64,000 nucleotides of DNA, taken from Bacteroidales bacterium UBA5548. GTDB taxonomy: Bacteria; Bacteroidota; Bacteroidia; Bacteroidales; UBA932. Positions 9,787 to 18,627 of the stretch are shown one piece after another. The notes beneath the pieces are model-generated. The model saw only the letters and a program-made list of their open reading frames with translations, made no database searches and was not told the origin of the DNA. The translations under genes were made by a program, and so were the position numbers. Where the stretch lies: contig DINE01000012.1 of the NCBI GenBank assembly GCA_002425935.1, positions 24,975 through 88,974 on the forward strand, written 5' to 3'. How positions within the stretch are numbered: the first letter of the stretch is position 1; each line of letters begins with the position of its first letter.

Positions 9787-10197
9787 ATGGGAAAGAGGGT
9801 TCTGATTTTATTAACGCTGTTGTTAAATGTTGCCGGTTTGTACGGGCAACAGTCTGTTGTACAAAACAGAGAACAGGATGTATTTGTGCCGATTGCCAAG
9901 TATATACAAAATGGCGATGCAGAGAGGTTGTCGGTCTGGTTTGCGCCAAGTCTTGAGCTTGACATTCTGGGCTCTACGAATGTTTGCAGCAGACAACAGG
10001 CTAAACAGATTGTAAAGGAGTTTTTCAGTGAATACTCTCCAAAGAGTTTTGTAATATCTTACCGTTCAGGTAAGGCTCCTATGTTATATGCAATAGGTAA
10101 TCTGAGTGCGGGTGGCAACAAATTCAGGGTGACACTTTTTGTAAAAACACAATCTGACGGAAATTTTATCCAGCAGATGCGTGTAGAGAAAGAGTAG
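9787..10197 (+). CDS. DUF4783 family exported protein
   Basis: This 136-residue protein starts with a signal peptide (hydrophobic residues 4-18, cleavage probably after a LYGQ region). The rest resembles DUF4783, a family I associate with Bacteroidota, with an NTF2-like small alpha/beta fold. Typical pieces are the AKYIQNGDAERLSVWFAPSLEL segment and a C-terminal strand ending in IQQMRVEK. Function is unknown and the product is probably periplasmic. It stands alone on the plus strand between rlmH and the convergent sigma-54 activator, whose stop codon lies one base away. Confidence 0.75.
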   Translation: MGKRVLILLTLLLNVAGLYGQQSVVQNREQDVFVPIAKYIQNGDAERLSVWFAPSLELDILGSTNVCSRQQAKQIVKEFFSEYSPKSFVISYRSGKAPMLYAIGNLSAGGNKFRVTLFVKTQSDGNFIQQMRVEKE

Positions 10198-10198
10198 T

Positions 10199-11362
10199 CT
10201 AGCGGAAAACCGGTTTTGCAAAAGCAATAACATCGTCCTTTGTGATTTTGTTATTACTCAGAATCATAAGCCTTTCAACAACATTTCTAAGCTCCCTGAT
10301 ATTTCCGGTCCACCTGTAAGTTGATAACTCTTCAACTGCATCGGCATCAATCTCCCTGAATGGCATTCCGCTTTCAGATGAAATTTGCTCCAGAAAATAT
10401 TTTGTAAGCATCGGTATATCCTCTTTTCTCTCTGCCAGAGGAGGAACGTGTATCACTATAACGCTGATCCGGTGATAGAGGTCCTCCCTGAAGGTGCCTT
10501 TTGCAATCTCTTCGGTAAGGTTTTTATTGGTTGCAGCAACTACTCTCACCTTTACATTAATATCTTTATCGCTGCCCACTCTTGTAATCTTGTTCTCCTG
10601 AAGCACTCTAAGCACCTTTGCCTGAGCAGCAAGACTCATGTCACCTATCTCGTCAAGAAAAAGGGTCCCGCCGTCTGCCTGCTCAAACTTCCCTTTATGC
10701 TGCTTTACAGCTGATGTGAATGCCCCTTTTTCGTGTCCAAAGAGCTCACTCTCTATTAGTTCTCCCGGTATTGCAGCACAGTTTACCTCAACAAATGGCA
10801 TCGTATTTCTTGAGCTCTTTTCATGCAGCCATCTTGCCACAAGCTCTTTTCCGGTTCCGTTCGATCCGGTAATCAACACTCTGGCCTCTGTCGGAGCCAC
10901 CCTGTCTATCATATCCTTGATTCTGGTTATTGCCGGAGATACTCCTACAATTTCCGGAATCCGGGAGACTCTCTTTTTAAGTATTTTAGTCTCCTTTACA
11001 AGGTTTGTTCTGTCTGTTGCGTTTCTAAGCGTAATCAGAATTCTGTTCAGATCCAGAGGTTTCTGAATAAAGTCAAAAGCCCCCTTTTTGATACACTCAA
11101 CTGCCGAGTCAATTGAACCGTGGCCCGAAATCATAATCACAGAAGACTCCACGTTTGACTCATTGAGTTTGTCCAGCAACTCCATTCCATCCATGTTTGG
11201 CATCTTGATGTCGGAGAATATTACATCGAAACTCTCTGCCGTAGCCATCGCAAGCCCTTCAACGCCGTCCGCTGCAAGTGAAATTTCGTGTCCTTCAAAC
11301 TCAAGAATCTCCTTTAGTGTGTTCCTGATGGCTTTTTCGTCGTCAATAATCAGAACTTTCAT
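10199..11362 (-). CDS. Sigma-54 interaction response regulator lacking a DNA-binding domain
   Basis: This 387-residue protein has a receiver domain (acidic pair near residues 7-8, phospho-acceptor Asp51) and an AAA+ sigma-54 activator domain. The AAA+ domain has Walker A GSNGTGKE at 166-173, Walker B GGTLFLDEIGD at 231-241 and the FREDLYHR arginine-finger segment near 291-298. The sigma-54 contact loop reads GAFTSA (213-218) where GAFTGA is usual. The protein stops just after the AAA+ lid, so the Fis-type helix-turn-helix of NtrC proteins is missing. The downstream bases hold no remnant of it, because the convergent DUF4783 gene ends there. The nearby NtrY-like kinase is the likely partner. 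Confidence 0.88.
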   Translation of the reverse strand: MKVLIIDDEKAIRNTLKEILEFEGHEISLAADGVEGLAMATAESFDVIFSDIKMPNMDGMELLDKLNESNVESSVIMISGHGSIDSAVECIKKGAFDFIQKPLDLNRILITLRNATDRTNLVKETKILKKRVSRIPEIVGVSPAITRIKDMIDRVAPTEARVLITGSNGTGKELVARWLHEKSSRNTMPFVEVNCAAIPGELIESELFGHEKGAFTSAVKQHKGKFEQADGGTLFLDEIGDMSLAAQAKVLRVLQENKITRVGSDKDINVKVRVVAATNKNLTEEIAKGTFREDLYHRISVIVIHVPPLAERKEDIPMLTKYFLEQISSESGMPFREIDADAVEELSTYRWTGNIRELRNVVERLMILSNNKITKDDVIAFAKPVFR

Positions 11363-11380
11363 ACTATTAATCAGTTATCG

Positions 11381-12295
11381 TTAAAGTGTTGATGCAATCT
11401 CTGCCATATAACCCTCTTTAAGAGAGAAAGATGACTGATAGAGCTCTTTAATTTCCAGTTTTTTGATGATGTACTCTACAAAAATACTGCCTAAAACCAT
11501 ATAGTCAACCCTCATTGGAGACATTCCCTTCATCTCTCTTCTCTCACCTGAAGTTGATGCTATGAGCATATCATTCAGATTTAAAAATTTATCTATCGGA
11601 AGCTCAATTGCCGGCAGAGCTCCGTCATCATCCGGCCAGATTATCTCCCTAAGTGTGTCAAACGAGCCGGAGCAGCCCACCATAAATGATGGTTTGTGCA
11701 GCGCATACTGTTCAAAAAGAGTGCCCAGCGACCTATCCAGATATCTTTTGTACTCTTCAATCTCTTCACCCGAAATGGGGTCCGAAGGGTTGAGCAGCTC
11801 CTTCATTCTTACAACTCCAAGCGGAAAACTCTCTTTCCAGTATATCTTATCTTTATCAGCTATAATAAATTCATTGCTTCCACCTCCGATATCCAGAATC
11901 AGCACCTTTTGATCATACATCAGAATTGACTCCCGTACACCTTTGTAAATTAGCTCTGCCTCTCTCTCCCCTGAAATAATCTCAACATCAATCCCGAATC
12001 TATCCCGGATCATAGCTGCCAGATTTGTACCGTTTGAGGCATCCCTGAAGGCAGAGGTGGCAAATGCCTTTATAGTATCTGCCCCGCCTTCGCTTTGGAT
12101 GTGCGCACACATCTGCTCAATTGCATCGAGCGAACTTGTAATTGCCTCCTGAGAAAGCTCACCCCCGGAAAAGCCGCCTTTACCTATATGGGAGCCAACT
12201 TTTACAATTTTTTTTATATCACATTTATCTTTTGAAACCCAGGCAATCAGAAGGTTGAAAACGTTAGTACCAAGGTCAAAAACAGCAAGTCTCAT
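11381..12295 (-). CDS. ppx: Ppx/GppA-type phosphatase
   Basis: This 304-residue protein belongs to the exopolyphosphatase/guanosine pentaphosphatase family of the actin-like ATPase fold. It begins MRLAVFDLGTNVFNLLIA, with the phosphate-1 loop. The ISGEREAELIYKGV segment and phosphate-2 loop ILDIGGGSNEF follow. It lacks the C-terminal helical domains of E. coli Ppx, as is usual for the short bacterial form. The frame opens at 12391, but the ATG at 12295 gives the family N-terminus. It ends 18 bases before the sigma-54 activator, so both may be transcribed together. Substrate choice between polyphosphate and pppGpp cannot be read from sequence. Confidence 0.87.
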   Translation of the reverse strand: MRLAVFDLGTNVFNLLIAWVSKDKCDIKKIVKVGSHIGKGGFSGGELSQEAITSSLDAIEQMCAHIQSEGGADTIKAFATSAFRDASNGTNLAAMIRDRFGIDVEIISGEREAELIYKGVRESILMYDQKVLILDIGGGSNEFIIADKDKIYWKESFPLGVVRMKELLNPSDPISGEEIEEYKRYLDRSLGTLFEQYALHKPSFMVGCSGSFDTLREIIWPDDDGALPAIELPIDKFLNLNDMLIASTSGERREMKGMSPMRVDYMVLGSIFVEYIIKKLEIKELYQSSFSLKEGYMAEIASTL

Positions 12296-12352
12296 TAAAA
12301 TTATTTTTACAAAGATAATCCTTTTTTGCGTATGTTTGTTCTCATTACAGAT

Positions 12353-13060
12353 ATGGAGAAAAGAGGAATAATCATAGCAATTGACGGCCATTCGTCAACA
12401 GGTAAAAGCACATTTGCCAAAAGAATAGCAGCCAGATACGGGCTGGTTTATGTAGATACGGGGGCACTCTACAGAGGTGTCACCCTGTTTGCAATCAGAA
12501 GCGGGTTTATCAGTGAAGCGGGAGAGATCAACGGAGAGAGACTCTTTAAAGAGTTACCAAATCTAAGGCTCCGGTTCGGTCAGGCCACAGGCAGTTCAGG
12601 AAGTGAGCTGCTAATGAATGGCCGGATTATTGAGAGTGAAATCAGAGGGCTGGAGGTTGCCTCTAAAGTGAGTATAGTGGCTGCGCTTAAACCTGTGAGG
12701 AACTATGTTGATGCAATTCTTAAAGAGTATGGCGTAACAGGCGGAGTGGTTATGGATGGAAGGGATATAGGAACAGTAGTGTTTCCGGATGCCGATCTTA
12801 AAATATTTATGACTGCCGACCCAAAGGTTAGGGCAATGAGGCGTTACCGTGAGATGGTAGCAAGAGGAGAGGAGGCCAACCTTGATGATGTTTTAAAGAA
12901 TGTGATTGAGAGAGACTATCTTGACGAGAACAGAGAAAACGCACCGCTCAGAAGGGCAGAAGATGCTGTTTTTCTTGACAACAGCGATATGACAGAAGAT
13001 GATCAGATGTTATGGGTAGAGAAGTTAATTGAAAAGAGATGGAGCCGGAAAGAAAACTGA
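12353..13060 (+). CDS. cmk: Cytidylate kinase
   Basis: This 235-residue kinase phosphorylates CMP and dCMP. The P-loop GHSSTGKST, the YVDTGALYRG segment and the GRDIGTVVFPDADLK segment are all standard for Cmk. I chose the ATG at 12353, which gives MEKRGIIIAIDG. The open frame extends upstream to a TTG at 12326, but that start adds residues not typical of the family. The 3' end overlaps ispH by 22 bases, a pairing often seen in bacteria. Confidence 0.94.
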   Translation: MEKRGIIIAIDGHSSTGKSTFAKRIAARYGLVYVDTGALYRGVTLFAIRSGFISEAGEINGERLFKELPNLRLRFGQATGSSGSELLMNGRIIESEIRGLEVASKVSIVAALKPVRNYVDAILKEYGVTGGVVMDGRDIGTVVFPDADLKIFMTADPKVRAMRRYREMVARGEEANLDDVLKNVIERDYLDENRENAPLRRAEDAVFLDNSDMTEDDQMLWVEKLIEKRWSRKEN

Positions 13061-13932
13061 ATCTTATTGTTGATGTTGACAGCAAGTCAGGCTTTTGCTA
13101 CGGTGTGGTAAAGGCCATTAGACAGGCTGAAAACTATCTTGAAAAGAGCGAAAAGTTATATTCACTCGGTGCAATCGTGCACAACAATACCGAACTTTCG
13201 CGATTAAGCGAAAAGGGGATGGAGGTGATTGACCACAAATCTATGGAGAACCTTAAAGACTCAGTACTCTTTATCAGAGCCCACGGTGAGCCTCCATCTA
13301 CATACAGTACTGCTGAGCAGAATAATTTGAAAATAATTGACTGTACATGCCCTGTTGTTCTAAAACTTCAGCAAAGAATAAAGGAGAGCTATAAAACATT
13401 GTCAGAGAGGGGAGGAACACTTCTGATTTTCGGGAACAGAGGTCATGCCGAGGTTAACGGACTTGTTGGTCAGGTGAACGGAGATGCTGTAGTGATTGAG
13501 AAGATGGCCGACCTTGATGTTGTTAATTTTTCAAAACCAATTGCAATATTCTCTCAGACCACAAAAGATCCTTCGGAGTACTCTGCATTAGTTTCCGAAA
13601 TAAAAATGAGAATTGCCAAAGCCGGCGGACCTCTTGAGGATTTTAACTCGAATAACACAATATGCCGCCAGGTCTCTTCACGTCACCCTCACCTGAAACT
13701 ATTCGCAGCGGAGCATACAGTTGTAATATTTGTAAGCGGTAAAGAGAGTTCAAACGGCAAGGTACTTTTTGAAACATGCAAATCGGTAAATGAGAGGTGC
13801 CACAAAATTGAAAAGGCAGATGAGATCAGCAGTGAATGGTTCAGTTTTGGAGATAAGGTTGGGGTGTGCGGAGCCACATCTACTCCAATGTGGCTGCTCG
13901 AAGAGATTGCCGCAAAATTGAGACAGCTTTAA
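13039..13932 (+). CDS. ispH: 4-hydroxy-3-methylbut-2-enyl diphosphate reductase
   Basis: This 297-residue iron-sulfur enzyme performs the last step of the MEP isoprenoid pathway. The three cluster cysteines lie in SGFCYGV, IDCTCPVV and NTICRQVSSRH, and the later GATSTP segment fits the family. No later ATG would keep the first cysteine, so the start must be at 13039, inside the end of cmk. The overlap of 22 bases implies coupled translation. Isoprenoids made here would supply menaquinone, and the futalosine pathway genes are near the other end of the window. Confidence 0.94.
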   Translation: MEPERKLNLIVDVDSKSGFCYGVVKAIRQAENYLEKSEKLYSLGAIVHNNTELSRLSEKGMEVIDHKSMENLKDSVLFIRAHGEPPSTYSTAEQNNLKIIDCTCPVVLKLQQRIKESYKTLSERGGTLLIFGNRGHAEVNGLVGQVNGDAVVIEKMADLDVVNFSKPIAIFSQTTKDPSEYSALVSEIKMRIAKAGGPLEDFNSNNTICRQVSSRHPHLKLFAAEHTVVIFVSGKESSNGKVLFETCKSVNERCHKIEKADEISSEWFSFGDKVGVCGATSTPMWLLEEIAAKLRQL

Positions 13933-13955
13933 CTCTTTAGATATCAATCCACACA

Positions 13956-15962
13956 ATGCAGGACAAAGGCAACAAAGAGATATTTGCCCGGGTTATACTT
14001 CCTCTGAGGTTTGACGGAGAGATCAGCTATTCGGTGCCCTCTGAAATTTCAGATAAAGTCTTTACCGGCAGCTTTGTGAATGTTAAGTTTGCCGGAAAGA
14101 GCTACACTGCAGTTGTTGATGCAGTCGAGACAACACCCCCCAGCTATAAAGGCAAAATTCTGGATATAGAATCTCTTGCTGGCATCAAACCTGTTCCGGT
14201 TGCAATCGTTGAACTATGGAGATGGATTGCTGACTACTATATGTGCTCAATTGGTGAGGTGTACAGAGCTGCACTACCCCCTCCCCTGGTTAAAGGCAAG
14301 TCTAAAAGAGCTAGAAAAGCTTCCGCAGGAGAGATAGAGAACGAGCAGCCTAACATTTTAAGTGATACCCAGAAAGAGGCAGAATCAGTAATTCTGGATC
14401 AGATCTCAAAAGGAATTCCGGTATTACTTAAAGGTGTAACCGGTTCCGGGAAAACCGAGATATATATCTCTCTGGCAGCTAAAATGTTGCAAAATGGAAA
14501 CAATGTGCTCTATATGCTACCCGAAATTGCACTGAGCAGACAACTTAGCCACAGACTTGAGAAGATATTCGGAGAAAAGTTATTAGTTTATCATTCAGGG
14601 CAGACCTCCGCTGAGAGGAAAAGTGTACACGAAAAAATTCATGAGGGAGCAGGGCCTTATATTGTCCTGGGTCTCCGGTCATCTGTTTTTCTGCCATTCA
14701 GTTCGCTGGGGCTTGTAATTATTGACGAAGAGCACGACTGGTCATATAAGCAGAACGAACCTGCTCCAAGATACAACGGGAGAGATACAGCTCTTATGCT
14801 TGCAAAACTGCTCAATGCCGGAGTGGTCTTGGGGTCTGCCACTCCATCTCTGGAGAGTATCTATAACACAGCAACTGGCAGATTCTCTCTGACTGAGTTA
14901 AAAGAGAAATTTTTTTTAGATCATAAACCTGTAATTGAGATAATTGACACAATCAGGGAGGGTAAGCGCGGAAAAATGCAGGGGATCTTCTCCTCTGCAG
15001 CTCTTGAGTCTGTCGAAAATTGCATTAAAAACGGGCAGCAGGTACTTATCTTCAGAAATCGAAGATCGTATTCTCCTCTTGTTCAATGTATATACTGCGG
15101 AGAGATCCCAAAATGTGAAAATTGTAATGTCTCATTAAGTTACCATAAGTCAAAAGGAGTTCTGTTGTGCCATTACTGCGGTAAAGGTATCCGTTTCAAT
15201 ACAATTTGTACTAAATGCGGAAAGCCTGGTTTGAAAGAGAGAGGCTCAGGTACCGAGATGGCAGAGGAGCAGATTGCTAACCTTATGCCGGGTGTAAAAA
15301 TCGCAAGATTTGATGCCGAGACCACTCAGAGCAGGAGCAAACAGAAGAGAATAATCCGTGAATTTTCAAAAGGGGAGATTGATATTATTGTTGGAACTCA
15401 AATGCTGAGTAAGGGGTTTGATTTTGGAAATCTTAATCTTATCCTTATTCTTAATGCTGACTCGATGTTCGCGGCAGAGGACTTCAGAGCCGGGGAGCGA
15501 GGGATGCAGATGCTAATACAGCTCGCCGGACGAGGAGGCAGAAGGGATACTCCGGCCAAAGTTATTATTCAGACTGCTCAGCCTGAACACAATATTATAA
15601 AAATGTTTGAAAGAGGCGAAGAGGACTGCATAACAGAGCTTTCAGAGCGCAAGGAGTTTGGATACCCCCCTTTTACACGGCTTATAAGAGTAATTGTCAA
15701 ACACAGGGATTCCAAAATTTTGGGAGTATTTGCAGAGAGATTTGCCGGATATCTTAAATCATCTGACACACTTGGCTTTACCGGCCCCTTCCCGCCTCCG
15801 GTGGATTTTGTAAGGGGCGAACATATTCTTCACTTTTTCGTAAAGCTCCCAAGAAGTAAAGATATTCAGATTGTAAAAAAAGCAATGTATGAGAAAGCTG
15901 TTGAGCTGGTAAAGAGAGAGGGAGGCGGAATTAAGCTCTGGTTTGACGTGGACCCTTATTAG
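13956..15962 (+). CDS. priA: Primosomal replication helicase PriA
   Basis: This 668-residue protein has the PriA arrangement. An N-terminal 3'-DNA-binding domain covers about residues 1-105. Walker A GVTGSGKTEIY lies at 160-170, followed by a DEEH box and a GSATPS motif III. A zinc-binding insert has paired cysteines (CIYCG, CENC, CHYCG, CTKCG), and the C-terminal helicase motifs include QMLSKGFDF and QLAGRGGR. It restarts collapsed forks by loading the primosome. It is shorter than the roughly 800-residue versions I recall from Bacteroides, mainly in the linker near residues 110-135. It begins 23 bases after ispH. Confidence 0.93.
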   Translation: MQDKGNKEIFARVILPLRFDGEISYSVPSEISDKVFTGSFVNVKFAGKSYTAVVDAVETTPPSYKGKILDIESLAGIKPVPVAIVELWRWIADYYMCSIGEVYRAALPPPLVKGKSKRARKASAGEIENEQPNILSDTQKEAESVILDQISKGIPVLLKGVTGSGKTEIYISLAAKMLQNGNNVLYMLPEIALSRQLSHRLEKIFGEKLLVYHSGQTSAERKSVHEKIHEGAGPYIVLGLRSSVFLPFSSLGLVIIDEEHDWSYKQNEPAPRYNGRDTALMLAKLLNAGVVLGSATPSLESIYNTATGRFSLTELKEKFFLDHKPVIEIIDTIREGKRGKMQGIFSSAALESVENCIKNGQQVLIFRNRRSYSPLVQCIYCGEIPKCENCNVSLSYHKSKGVLLCHYCGKGIRFNTICTKCGKPGLKERGSGTEMAEEQIANLMPGVKIARFDAETTQSRSKQKRIIREFSKGEIDIIVGTQMLSKGFDFGNLNLILILNADSMFAAEDFRAGERGMQMLIQLAGRGGRRDTPAKVIIQTAQPEHNIIKMFERGEEDCITELSERKEFGYPPFTRLIRVIVKHRDSKILGVFAERFAGYLKSSDTLGFTGPFPPPVDFVRGEHILHFFVKLPRSKDIQIVKKAMYEKAVELVKREGGGIKLWFDVDPY

Positions 15963-15979
15963 ATTTTATAAAAGTTTTG

Positions 15980-15987
15980 TAAATTTG
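15980..15987 (+). promoter_or_regulatory. Candidate -7 element for the parAB operon
   Basis: TAAATTTG in the 58-base gap between priA and parA fits TAnnTTTG and lies 33 bases before the parA ATG. No clear -33 TTTG is found at 19-22 bp, so confidence is limited. Confidence 0.4.
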
Positions 15988-16020
15988 CGTGATATACCGG
16001 AATAATCTCTTAAATATTAT

Positions 16021-16788
16021 ATGGGAAAAATAATTGCTATTGCTAATCAGAAAGGGGGAGTTGGTAAAACAACCACTGCCATTAACCTGGCAGCATCACT
16101 CTCTGTGATGGAGAAAAAGGTGTTGTTGGTTGACGCAGACCCTCAGGCCAACTCAACTTCGGGGCTGAATTTTGACCCCGATTCAAACTCAAAGAAGACC
16201 CTTTATGAGGCATTGATTGGCAAGGTTGCCATTGAAGATATCCTGCTTGACACAGAGGTTGCGGGGCTTAAAATCGCTCCTTCACATATCAATCTCGTTG
16301 GTGCCGAGATAGAGATGCTCAACATTCCCGAAAGGGAGCTTGTGATGAAGAAATTTCTTGACCCTCTTAAGGAGGCATATGATTATATAATAATTGACTG
16401 CTCTCCCTCATTGGGGATTATCACAATAAACTCTCTCTCTGCTGCAGATTCTGTACTGATACCTGTGCAATGCGAATACTTTGCCCTTGAAGGGCTTGGT
16501 AAACTGTTAAACACAGTAAAACTTGTTCAGAACAGACTCAACACTAACCTCCAGATTGAGGGATTCCTTCTGACCATGTTTGACAGTCGTACAAGGCACT
16601 CAAATCTGGTGGTAGATGAGGTAAGAACACACTTCGGAGAGATGGTTTTCAAAACCATTATTCAGAGAAATGTAAGACTCACCGAGGCCCCTTCACACGG
16701 AAAACCGGTAATTCTTCATGATGCTCTCTCCACAGGTACCAACAACTACCTCAATCTTGCAAAAGAGATAATTAAAAAGAACTCATGA
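16021..16788 (+). CDS. parA: Chromosome partition ATPase ParA (Soj)
   Basis: This 255-residue protein is a Walker-type partition ATPase. The deviant Walker A KGGVGKTT is at residues 11-18, the DADPQANSTSGL segment follows, and IIDCSPSLG is the Walker B region. It lacks an N-terminal helix-turn-helix, so it is the chromosomal type. With ParB it separates newly copied origin regions. Its TGA overlaps the parB start by four bases (ATGA). Chromosomal parAB often lies near the origin, but no dnaA, gidA/mnmG or DnaA-box cluster is in this window to support that here. Confidence 0.95.
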   Translation: MGKIIAIANQKGGVGKTTTAINLAASLSVMEKKVLLVDADPQANSTSGLNFDPDSNSKKTLYEALIGKVAIEDILLDTEVAGLKIAPSHINLVGAEIEMLNIPERELVMKKFLDPLKEAYDYIIIDCSPSLGIITINSLSAADSVLIPVQCEYFALEGLGKLLNTVKLVQNRLNTNLQIEGFLLTMFDSRTRHSNLVVDEVRTHFGEMVFKTIIQRNVRLTEAPSHGKPVILHDALSTGTNNYLNLAKEIIKKNS

Positions 16789-17696
16789 ATATGAAAAAAT
16801 CTGCTCTGGGCAGAGGATTGGGTGCCCTCATCTCCGACATAGACAACCTGAATCTTAACAAACCGCTTGTTTCACCGGGAGAGGCAACACTCTCATCAAT
16901 ATCTGAGATTCCACTGGACCAGATAGAGGCTAATCCTTTTCAACCCAGAAGTACATTTGACGAGGAGCTGCTCGAAGAGCTGGCTGAATCTATAAAGGCA
17001 ATGGGCCTTATTCAACCAATAACCGTGAGGCTTACAGGTGCCGGTAAATATCAGATAATAAGCGGAGAGAGAAGATTTCGTGCCTCGCTACTTGCAGGAC
17101 TGACACATATCCCGGCCTACATCCGGACAGCCGACGATCAGGGGATGCTCGAGATGGCAATTGTAGAGAATATTCAAAGGGAAAATCTTGATGCAATTGA
17201 GGTAGCGATTAGCTTTCAGAGACTTATAGAAGAGTGTGACCTGACTCAGGAGCAGATGGCAGACAGAGTCGGTAAAAAGCGTGCGACTGTTACAAATTAC
17301 CTCAGGCTTCTTAAGCTACCGGCAGAGATTCAGCTTGCAATAAGGGCAAAGAGAATTACCATGGGGCACGCGAGAGCACTGCTAGCATTAGAGAGCCCCA
17401 AAAAGCAGCTCAAGCTTTGCAGCAACATTATTGAGAACGACCTCTCTGTTAGACAGGTAGAAGAGAAGATACGGAAGATGACAGAGATACCTCAATCTAA
17501 GCCTGTTACCGAAGAGCCACCACATGATCTTGATGAATCTTACTTCAGGTTACTTGATTTTCTTGGAAAATATTTCAACAACAATATTAGTCTCAAAAAG
17601 GACGGAAAAGAGGGAGCAGGCTCAATTACTATCAGATTCAGCGGAGATGACGAGATCATTAATTTCATCAACGCCATAGAAAAAACAAATCTGTAG
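16785..17696 (+). CDS. parB: Chromosome partition protein ParB (Spo0J)
   Basis: This 303-residue protein begins with the ALGRGLGALI motif that stimulates ParA. The ParB/Srx domain has NPFQPR, the GERRFRAS CTP-binding box and IVENIQRENLDAIE. A helix-turn-helix for parS binding follows (EQMADRVGKKRATVTNYLRLL), then a C-terminal dimerisation region. The ATG at 16785 overlaps the parA stop; a second ATG at 16791 is also possible. I did not find a clear parS-like 16-mer in the window by eye. Confidence 0.95.
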   Translation: MNMKKSALGRGLGALISDIDNLNLNKPLVSPGEATLSSISEIPLDQIEANPFQPRSTFDEELLEELAESIKAMGLIQPITVRLTGAGKYQIISGERRFRASLLAGLTHIPAYIRTADDQGMLEMAIVENIQRENLDAIEVAISFQRLIEECDLTQEQMADRVGKKRATVTNYLRLLKLPAEIQLAIRAKRITMGHARALLALESPKKQLKLCSNIIENDLSVRQVEEKIRKMTEIPQSKPVTEEPPHDLDESYFRLLDFLGKYFNNNISLKKDGKEGAGSITIRFSGDDEIINFINAIEKTNL

Positions 17697-17700
17697 TCAC

Positions 17701-18621
17701 ATGAAGCAACGCCTCTTATTTTTGCTTCTGCTGACTGTGATTTCTTATAACTCAACAGCTCAGGTCACCGGACAGATGCAACAGGTGCGTCCTCCTGGAG
17801 CACCAGGCAATCCACAACAGAATCAAACAGATACCAATTACGTTTATAACAGAAAACCTCCCTATACATTAAAGCGGTATTTTAAAAGTCTTGCAGGTAA
17901 AGACAGTATGAATATCAACCGAATGTGGGCAGGTTCACTCATTTTACCGGGCTCTGCACAGTTGTACAACAAAGAGTACTGGAAGATACCTGTTATTTAC
18001 GGAGCAATCGGAGGGTTTGCATATGCCGGATACAGAAACAACACTCTTTGGCACGAAACAGGAGATCCGGGATACAAAAACGCACGTAACCTTTTCTATC
18101 TTGGTGCAGCGCTCTCTTACTGGGGCTCGGTTATGGACGGTATCTCAAATTATAAGTATCACAAAGATGTTCTTCCTGCCAGAGCATCGCTATATTCAGC
18201 AATGTTGCCCGGCCTCGGGCAGATATACAACGGGGACTACTGGAAGGTACCGATTTTCTACGGAGGTTTTATAACTGTGGGATATTTTATATCTTCGAAC
18301 AATTCGCAGTTTCAGCGGTATAAGTATATGTACTACGAAACAAGTAACCCCGAGTCGCCACTTTACGGTAAATACAATGCGCAGACAATGAAGTACTATA
18401 AAGATACATACAGACGTTACAGAGACTACTCCATTCTTACAGGGATAGTTGTTTATGCTCTGAATATCATTGATGCAAATGTTTTTGCCCACCTCCAGGA
18501 TTTTGACATTAGTGAAGACCTTACAGCATCGTTTGTTCCCGGTGTCATTATGCCTGTGAATCCTCAGTTATCCTACAATGTCGGCCCTACCGTTGGCCTT
18601 AACCTCAAACTAACATTTTAA
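17701..18621 (+). CDS. DUF5683 family exported/membrane protein
   Basis: This 306-residue protein has an N-terminal signal peptide (residues 4-20, ending STAQ). It then has two related segments of the form GSLILPGSAQLYNKEYWKIP and AMLPGLGQIYNGDYWKVP, each followed by a hydrophobic stretch. This internal duplication and the PG-x-GQ-x-YN-x-x-YWK motif define DUF5683 as I know it. Function is unknown. In Bacteroidota it commonly sits between parB and a LysM transglycosylase, as here. Gaps are 4 bases to parB and 6 bases to the next gene, so this is one operon. It probably sits in the cell envelope. Confidence 0.8.
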   Translation: MKQRLLFLLLLTVISYNSTAQVTGQMQQVRPPGAPGNPQQNQTDTNYVYNRKPPYTLKRYFKSLAGKDSMNINRMWAGSLILPGSAQLYNKEYWKIPVIYGAIGGFAYAGYRNNTLWHETGDPGYKNARNLFYLGAALSYWGSVMDGISNYKYHKDVLPARASLYSAMLPGLGQIYNGDYWKVPIFYGGFITVGYFISSNNSQFQRYKYMYYETSNPESPLYGKYNAQTMKYYKDTYRRYRDYSILTGIVVYALNIIDANVFAHLQDFDISEDLTASFVPGVIMPVNPQLSYNVGPTVGLNLKLTF

Positions 18622-18627
18622 CTTACG

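Noticed and set aside
13956..15962. Truncated priA
   Set aside because: It is shorter than some relatives, but all helicase motifs, the zinc cysteines and the C-terminal region are present, so it is just compact.
16021..17696. Replication origin beside parAB
   Set aside because: I saw no dnaA, no DnaA-box cluster and no AT-rich unwinding region in the tight spacing around these genes.
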